A stretch of DNA of 64,000 nt from Symbiodinium natans (Eukaryota; Sar; Dinophyceae; Suessiales; Symbiodiniaceae): NCBI GenBank assembly GCA_905221605.1, contig CAJNDS010002242.1:125001-189000 (forward strand). The letters run 5' to 3'. A program made the position numbers and the translations under genes. Position 1 is the stretch's first letter. Every line of letters begins with the position of its first letter. The notes beneath the pieces were generated by a model, which saw only the letters and a list, made by a program, of their open reading frames with translations, did no database searches and was not told the origin of the DNA. Shown here in pieces: positions 50,336-57,100 of this stretch.

Positions 50336-50413
50336 ATGATTTGCGACATTTACGATGTGTTGGGCAACCATCTTATGCTTATGGAAACATACAGAACAAC
50401 GTTCTCAGCAGCA
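50336..50413 (+). CDS. Possible first exon
   Basis: ATG after a (TA)n tract with no AG acceptor nearby: MICDIYDVLGNHLMLMETYR then TTFSAA. Right end runs into CCCTGAACCC. Product unknown. Confidence 0.4.
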
Positions 50414-51281
50414 ACCCTGAACCCTAAACCGCCAAACCCGAAACCCCAAAACCCCAAAACCCGGACCCAAACCCTAAGCCCAAAAAGTCCCATCCTTAAA
50501 CCACAAATCCTAAACCCCAAACCCCAAACCCCAAACCTAAACCCCCAAACGGAACGCGCCAACCCCCTAAACCCTAAACCCAAATCACTCAGCTTGCTCG
50601 GCTTCACCGAGCTAAAGCTGAAGTTGGGAACCTGGCACAGGGTTTGGGTTTATAAGGGCTTTTAGGGTTTAGGGTGTAGGGCTAGGGTTTAGGGTTTAGG
50701 GTTTTGGGTTTAGGGTTGATAGGTTAGGGTTTAGGGTTTGGGGGTTGAGGGTTTGGGGTTTGGGGTTCAGGGGGCTGGGGTGCAAGCTTGGGAGATAGGT
50801 TGTGGTGATGGGGGTTTAGGAGATTTAGGGGTTGCGAGTTCGCGAATCAGAATTGTGGGTGGAAGACGTAGGGCGGTAGGGTTTGGGGTTGAGGTTTATA
50901 CACGGTTTGGAGTTGGTTTCTGTAAAGTGTGCAGTCGACAGTGCGGGTTTCGTGCACCCTGAACCCCATACTATGAACCCCATTATCATCTTGTTTTCTC
51001 GGCCTTTAGGACTTTAGGATTTAGGCCTCTGAGCCTAGTCAGTGTACCCCAAAAAGTGACCTGGTTTAGGAAATCACCCTAAACCCTCAACCGGAAGCCC
51101 TAAACCCTACATGCTAACCCTACACCCTAAACCGACCATCTTAGACACGAAACCCTAAACCCTAAGCCGAGATCATGTGCAACAGCTTCCCAAAGCCCCC
51201 CCCCCCCCCCTGGAGTTGCAGACCAATATCGGGGCTTGGGTATTTGTGCATTACGGGTTCAGGGTTTAGGGTTCAGGGTTT

Positions 51282-51377
51282 CTTACTGGCTCAAAACCCA
51301 ACTTTTCAACTTTCGGGCTTCCTCGCCTTAATTCTGAAAGTTTCAACTTTTATTTCCTTTGGCTTTGGGCCAGTAAG
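51282..51377. mobile_element. Family D terminal-inverted-repeat element, copy D3
   Basis: CTTACTGGCTCAAAACCCAA and TTTGGCTTTGGGCCAGTAAG ends, core CTGAAAGTTTCAACTTTTAT. 96 bp, flanked by TTTAGGG repeats and 30 bp upstream of exon 51407. Confidence 0.85.
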
Positions 51378-51406
51378 GTTTAGGGTTTAGGGTCTTTAGG
51401 GATCAG

Positions 51407-51535
51407 CATAAGGAAAAGCTCCGGCCGAGCTCATTCCTGGCTCCTGTCCCAACTCGGCGGCTGTGCCATCTCAGCGACGCTGTTCGCGAGGTGGCGCGCC
51501 TTATTGGGCCTGAAATGAAGATGACCTCTTCTTGA
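51407..51535 (+). CDS. Putative long exon ending in a stop
   Basis: TTAGGGATCAG acceptor. Frame: HKEKLRPSSFLAPVPTRRLC, HLSDAVREVARLIGPEMKMT, SS and TGA (51533-51535). An internal CGCGAG|GTGGCG could act as donor. Product unknown. Confidence 0.6.
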   Translation, partial: HKEKLRPSSFLAPVPTRRLCHLSDAVREVARLIGPEMKMTSS

Positions 51536-51733
51536 CATCAAGATGGAGGTGCAGAATTAGAGTGTGGATATTCCCTGATGACCTGCTGTCATCTGAGTAC
51601 AAGAAAGTTGGGCGTTCGAGCTAAGGGATGGACCCACCATTCCCTGTCCTCGGATCGCTGCACCATGGGAATCATTGGTCTTGACAGCTGGTTTACAGGG
51701 TGTTTAGGGTTTAGGGTTTAGGGTTTCTTGGGA

Positions 51734-51803
51734 TAAACCCTAAACCCTAAACCCTAAACCCTAAACCCTAAACCCTAAACCCTAAACCCTAAACCCTAAA
51801 CCA
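51734..51803 (-). repeat. CCCTAAA array
   Basis: Nine to ten perfect units. Confidence 0.95.
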
Positions 51804-51864
51804 ATTTTTGCGCGGCTGAAAATCTCTAATCCCTAAGCCCTATAGGCCCTAAACCCTGCGGCAG

Positions 51865-51934
51865 GCTGCTCAGGGCAGTCTTGAGGGCGCCTCAGCCACA
51901 GTTTGCGCAAGAAGGCTAAGGGCCCATGCACCCT
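51865..51934 (+). CDS. Putative coding exon with consensus donor
   Basis: CCCTGCGGCAG acceptor, CCCT|GTAAGC donor. Frame: AAQGSLEGASATVCARRLRA then HAP, phase 0 in, phase 1 out. Confidence 0.6.
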
Positions 51935-51966
51935 GTAAGCTGTTGCGGATGACGGGGAACCCTAAG

Positions 51967-51997
51967 ACCTGCATCCTCGACCTCAACTATTCTAAGG
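51967..51997 (+). CDS. Putative micro-exon
   Basis: AACCCTAAG acceptor, GTTTAGGG donor. Frame: TCILDLNYSK, phase 0 in, phase 1 out. Phase does not follow from 51934 without another exon. Confidence 0.45.
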
Positions 51998-52082
51998 GTT
52001 TAGGGTTTAGGGTTTAGGGTTTAGGGTTTAGGACTTGGGTGGGAAACTTCCCCAACCCCTCAACCCCACCCTTGATTCCCAG

Positions 52083-52142
52083 CCCGCAAAGGCTGGAGTG
52101 GGTGAAGATGCAGCACGTCAAGTTCTTCAACAAGGCTGCGGA
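52083..52142 (+). CDS. Putative coding exon with GTAAGG donor
   Basis: CTTGATTCCCAG acceptor, GTAAGGG donor. Frame: PQRLEWVKMQHVKFFNKAA, phase 2 in and out. Unspliced, the frame would stop at TAA 52144. Product unknown. Confidence 0.6.
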
Positions 52143-52520
52143 GTAAGGGTTTAGGGTTTAGGGCTTAGGGCTTGTGGCTTAGGGCTTAGGGTTCAGGGTT
52201 CAGGGTGCGCGCAAGTTCAAGGGGCCCTCTGTCTAAATACTAAGCCCTAAACCCTAAACCTCAAACCCCAAACCACAAGTTCTTATTCCCCTTTTCTAGG
52301 TCCCTACTTACAAGCCCCTCTAAGTCAGCCAAAACGGGTGCCCCTTTTATTCCTAGGGGCTTCAGAGGTTCTGCAGGGCTTTGAGACCGTGCGCCCTTTT
52401 CTGCCATTTTATAGGGTTTAGGGTCTAGGGTTGAAGGGTTGGTTTCGGGTTCAGGGTTTAGGGTCTAGGGTTTAAGGGTCCCTAAACCCATAATATGTAG
52501 TCCGCAGGTAGACCCTGGAA

Positions 52521-52521
<1 letters not shown>

Positions 52522-52551
<30 letters not shown>
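52522..52551. repeat. 30-bp poly-C tract serving as pyrimidine tract
   Basis: Thirty C residues directly before AG at 52552-52553, the acceptor of exon 52554. Confidence 0.9.
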
Positions 52552-52553
52552 AG

Positions 52554-52592
52554 GCCCATACGCTGGACATGACGGTCGCGCTGGGGGCTCAG
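52554..52592 (+). CDS. Putative micro-exon
   Basis: Preceded by poly-C and AG; donor GTGTCTT. Frame: PYAGHDGRAGGS, phase 1 in and out. Joins in phase to 52768. Confidence 0.55.
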
Positions 52593-52767
52593 GTGTCTTC
52601 CAGGCTTCCCCCGAACCTTGAAACGGAATTCTCGTGCGGTTTCCCGCAGCCCTAAACTCTAAACCTATTGGAGACTCCTCAACGAACGTACGAACCAAAA
52701 GCCCTAAACCCTAAACCCTAAACCCTAAATCGCTCTAATCCATGGTGCCTGCCAGATGTTGTTTCAG

Positions 52768-52800
52768 GCACCTTCCACTCGGACCCCTATCGCATCAATG
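52768..52800 (+). CDS. Putative micro-exon with canonical splice sites
   Basis: ATGTTGTTTCAG acceptor and GTAAGATT donor, among the most canonical here. With the preceding G it reads GTFHSDPYRIN, phase 1 in and out. Confidence 0.65.
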
Positions 52801-53152
52801 GTAAGATTCCCCCGCACCCGACCCCTCCTCCCCCCACCCCAATCCCCCACAAACCCTAAACCCCAAACCCTAAACCCCAAACCCTAAGCCCTAAACCCTA
52901 AACCCTAAGCCCTAAACCCTGAATCCTCCGTCTTCCTCCCCCTATGCCTTCGACATCCCTTGGACCTGGAACCCTAAGCCCGATACGAGCCCTGCTTGGA
53001 AGCCCTTTTGACTTAGTAAGTAGGGTTGAGGGTTAGGGTTTAGGGTTAGTAACCCAAAACCCTAAACCTTAAACCCTAAACCCTAAACCCTAAACCCTAA
53101 ACCGCGGCTTTTCAGCGGGTACTAAGTAGACTTACCACGTCGCCCTAGGCAG

Positions 53153-53233
53153 CTTGAGCGATGTCGTGAGCCCAGGCGTGATTTCGATGAAGTGCTGCTT
53201 GAGATTGAGAAGCCTTCGGACCACGCCAACAAG
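53153..53233 (+). CDS. Putative coding exon
   Basis: CCCTAGGCAG acceptor, GTGGGGAG donor. Frame: LERCREPRRDFDEVLLEIEK then PSDHANK, 27 codons, phase 0 at both ends. In phase with 53375. Confidence 0.7.
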
Positions 53234-53374
53234 GTGGGGAGGGTCTTTCTGCCTCGATCGGTTTCGGGTTTGGGTTCTTAGGGTTTAGGGTTTCGGGTTT
53301 AGGGCGCAGGGTCTTGCACCCCTTAACCCCAAGCTATGCAGCTTGCCGCGACTGATCTCCCCCCGACCCCGCAG

Positions 53375-53423
53375 ATCCCCGGCGAGACAAGCGAGGCTCA
53401 TGATGTGCCTTGCCTCAGATGGA
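53375..53423 (+). CDS. Putative coding exon
   Basis: TCTCCCCCCGACCCCGCAG acceptor, GTTTGTT donor. Frame: IPGETSEAHDVPCLRW, phase 0 in, phase 1 out. In phase with 53153 and 53563. Confidence 0.65.
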
Positions 53424-53562
53424 GTTTGTTTGTTTTCTTTTTTTGGGGGGGGGGAGGAGGAAGGCAGGGTTCGGGAGGGTTCGGGAGGGTTAGGGAGGGT
53501 CAGGGAGGGTTAAGGCTTGTTGGTGGAGGGGGGGTTGGGGGTTTCAGGACGTAGAATCAAAG

Positions 53563-53588
53563 GCACCCTCAACTTCAGTCTGGAGTCG
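53563..53588 (+). CDS. Putative micro-exon upstream of the retrotransposon
   Basis: AGAATCAAAG acceptor, TCG|GTAGGCC donor. With the preceding A it reads STLNFSLES, phase 1 in, phase 0 out. The next exon on the far side of the retrotransposon (63171) starts in phase 0. Confidence 0.5.
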
Positions 53589-53700
53589 GTAGGCCATCCG
53601 CTTGTACTTCATCCTTGCCTTTCGGCATCTTATACCAAGTGGTGGGGGGGGGGGGTCTGCACCGTACCCTAAACCCTAAACCCTGAACCCTGAACCCTAA

Positions 53701-53705
53701 ACCCT
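53701..53705. repeat. Target-site duplication of the retrotransposon (left)
   Basis: ACCCT directly before the 5' LTR, matched at 63061-63065. Lies in a CCCTAAA array. Confidence 0.85.
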
Positions 53706-54016
53706 TGTGAATCTCATGGCAGGAGATTGCCGACATGTACATCCTGTTGCCTCCCGGGCTCCGAAGATCCCGACGGCGGGAGGGTAGGGCACGCTACCGG
53801 GTAGCGCATGGATCTCTGAGCTGGTGGAAAAGGGCAGGCGCCTTCTCTTGCGCGGGGCCGCATCTTTCTTTCGCTGACAGGGTCAGTTCTTCATTCAGAT
53901 CTTTCACTGACAGGGTCAGTTTCTTCATCGTGGGTTCCTTTCCTGTATCTGGATTCTTGGGCAGATCTGGACATACAGAAGGGTCATCTGCTACCAGGGT
54001 GAACTTCGAGTTCACA
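53706..54016 (+). repeat. 5' LTR (311 bp)
   Basis: Begins TGTGAA and ends TTCACA, a 6-bp terminal inverted repeat. Contains two copies of the palindrome CTGACAGGGTCAG at about 53874 and 53912. No clear TATA box. Confidence 0.95.
53870..53935 (+). promoter_or_regulatory. Tandem palindromic motif inside the LTR
   Basis: CTGACAGGGTCAGTT then CTTCAT occurs twice about 38 bp apart; CTGAC-AGG-GTCAG is a perfect 5-bp stem. A protein-binding or RNA-structure role is possible but unproven. The same pair exists in the 3' LTR. Confidence 0.35.
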
Positions 54017-54017
54017 C

Positions 54018-54030
54018 TGGTAGCGGAGCC
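54018..54030 (+). other. Primer-binding site, initiator-Met tRNA type
   Basis: TGGTAGCGGAGCC, one base after the LTR. It begins with TGG, the complement of the tRNA CCA end, and resembles the TGGTATCAGAGCC type known from copia elements primed by initiator-Met tRNA. A matching tRNA in this genome was not checked. Confidence 0.75.
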
Positions 54031-54130
54031 CGAGGCTTCGCAGCCAGACCTGCGGAAAAGCTGTTGATCCAGGGATACTGTGGTGTGACCTGACAAGGGT
54101 GCCAAAGACATTGGTGGAGTCTCCGAAGAA

Positions 54131-57100
54131 ATGGCACAACCGCCTTCAGCGTCATCAGAGACCGGGGGCCTGCCTGGAATGCAATTGCCATGGGCAGCGA
54201 TTCCCAAGTTCATCCCGGGATCTACGGATGTGACAGAGTACAGCCGGAAGATGGAGTTCCTGGCGGCGATGTGGCCGAAGGAGCATCTTCCTCTCCTTGC
54301 TCCCCGAGCTGCTCTACTCTGCGAGGGCACAGCGTTTAAGAAGCTGGCCTCCCTGCCACCCAGCAAACTTCAGAGTACCGACGATTCTGGAGTGAAGCTC
54401 CTGGTGTCTACGCTTGGTGGTTCCTGGGGCAAGACAGTTTTGGAAGAGAAGTATGATCGCTTCGAGAAAGCAATCTACGGCACGGTGCAGAAGGCTGATG
54501 AGACCAACGACAGCTACCTAGCTCGTCATGACGTTCACTTCGAGGAGTTGGTGTCACAGGGAGTCACGTTGTCCGAGGTTCGGGCGTACATTCTGCTGCG
54601 TCAGTCTCAGCTGTCAGCAGAAGATCGGAAGAAGATTGTGGTAGAGATGGGTGGAACTTTGGATCACACGAAGGTCGGTGCGTCCATCCGGCTACTGGGA
54701 TCCAGATTCTTTTCCGATCTGCAAGGACTTCGTGGAAGTGCCCGCAACAAGACGTACGATGCCAACATCACCGAAGAGACAGCGACTGATGAGACAGAGC
54801 GCGCGTACCAGGCCACCTCTTCCATCCCGAACTCAGAAGAGCCCGAGACAGAGATCGATGGTGAATACCTAGAGGCAATGATTGCAGCTGAGGACCAGGA
54901 CGCTCTGCAGGTGCAAGCCTTTGAAGAAGAGCTGGAGGGGTTCTTTCAGGAGACCCCCGATTTGCAGGAGGCCCTCATCTCCTACCTTGATGCTCGAAAC
55001 AGATTGCTTCAGAAAAAGAAAGCAAGGGGCTTCTGGCCCGTGAGCTCCAGCAAGGGTGGCAAGAGCCATCGTGGCTTCAAGGGCAAAGGCAGAGGAAAGA
55101 GCGCAGCCCAGAATCAGCTCCTCGCCAGGATCGCTCGCAGTACCTGCCGGGCATGTGGGGAGCGAGGGCACTGGCGCGCTGAATGCCCAAAATATGGGAA
55201 GCCAGGGAGTATGAGCAACAAAGGCGAAGCAACTACGACCTTTGCTGACGTTCCCGAAGACTCCCTGGCTGCAGCATCCTCGCAGGATGGACAAACGACG
55301 GAAGTGTTCACCAGCGTGCCCGCAGATGCCCTGTCCCTGGAAGAGGCTCTAGTAGCAAAGGTTCTTGCGTCCCGAGATGTCATCCTAAATAGACTCCAGC
55401 AAGTCGTTAAGAACCTAAAAAGCCGTGCCCTAAAGCTCTCAATCTCCAGGCAAGCCGACAGTGGGGAGACTTCGCCCGCTGATGCGTCAGGCGTCCCGCA
55501 GCAGCGCGCTGCATGTGCCTGGAGAAGCAAGCGTGCTGCTCCACCAATGCAAGTTCCTCATTCATCTGCCCATGCCCTTCTGAGTAGTGGTTCCGTAGAA
55601 GCCATCCTAGATACAGGGGCCAGTCGGTGTGTGATGGGGAAGAGCCTTGTTTCCACTTTCTTGAGCCAGCTGAGTGATGTTGTCCGAGATCAGGTAAAGG
55701 TCACCCAGAGTGCTGTTCGGTTCCGGTTTGGGAACAACCAAACATTGGTGAGCGAGCGTCGGATTCTCATTCCGCTTCGGACAGCAAACAGCTCCATTTT
55801 GTGGCTTGGGATTGAAGTTGTGCCCGGTGGAACACCTCTCTTACTAAGCAAGAAGGCCATCAAGCAGTTAGGAGGTGTAATAGATACCACCGCCGATGTG
55901 TGCCACCTGAAACGTCTGCAGAAGAAGCTGCAGCTGCGCACCGGACCAACCGGTCTATACATGGTAGATCTTGCCCGCCTGTGCGAGGAAAGTTCTCAGG
56001 AGCTGCAGTGCCACATTGTCCGTGAAGATTGCTTCGATGAGACTCCTCAGATCCGTATTTGCATGTCCACCGATCAGTCCTTGAACACGGGTTCCTCTAC
56101 TGTGGGATGTACAGCCAGTCGATGTTCCCTTAGTCGGTTCAGGGAGAAGAATTCAAGAGTGTTTGGGTTTCGTAAAACTACGAACCATGTTAACGCAATG
56201 TCCACAGCGACCAAGCGCCCTCTGGCGCCCACCAGCCTTTCAGATACAGTCAGCGCACCATGTGCAGCCGCATCCCCGCTCGAGGTTCCGCCTGAGCCCA
56301 CGCTTTCCGATTGCTTTGACTCCGCGTGTTCCGTGCATCATGGCAATGAGCAAGGCCAAAGCATCCCCCCAGAGCAATCTGGGAGCTCGCTTTGCTCGTC
56401 TTCAGGATCCTGCCATGAACTACACGATGGCCGAGATCGAGAATCTCAGCGTGGAGACGCTGGGCGAGTTCAAGATAGACTTCGGTCGGACCATGAAGGG
56501 CAGAACCTACATGGAAGTGGCCGAAACCGAGAAGGATTGGGTGAAATGGTGCTGCGACCACCTCGCCAAGAGCGAGAAACGCTGTCACCAAGTCTTCATG
56601 ATCTTCATCGAGAAGTACATCGAAGCAGCCGAGGAGACCGAAGCCACGCTGCTTTACGCGACGGAGCCCTCGAATGTCCCAGTCCATCCATCTCCGCGAA
56701 CGCCCAGTCTGATGCAGCCCGCCTCAAAGGCAGCTCCCAAAAGGGCTCCTCAACCGTCGGAGCCGTCCCAGGACCAGTGGGATGTGGTGTCGACGACGGA
56801 AGGCCCATCAGTGATCACCGAGCAGGTGAACAGTCTGACATCACGCATGAACCAGATGGAGAATGTCATGCAGCAGGTGTTGGGAGCAGTCCAGGCCCTA
56901 CATGCTCAGTCCCAGGCAGCGTAGCTGACCGGCCCTTTCAGCTTTCGAAGCTCTCCAGAAATCAAGTCAGGTGGCAGCAGCTTGAAGAGCAAGCCCGTAC
57001 ACTTGTTCGTAATCAAGCCCCGCTAGCTAACTTAAGGTGCTTCCTTCAACAAGTTCCCTGGGATCAGCTGAAGGGCAGAAGGGAAGGCAAACGTAGCATA

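Noticed and set aside
52938-52990. Exon reading PYAFDIPWTWNPKPDTSP
   Set aside because: Protein-like, but no AG acceptor lies nearby and it could arise from CCCTAAG-type repeat; left out of the exon list.
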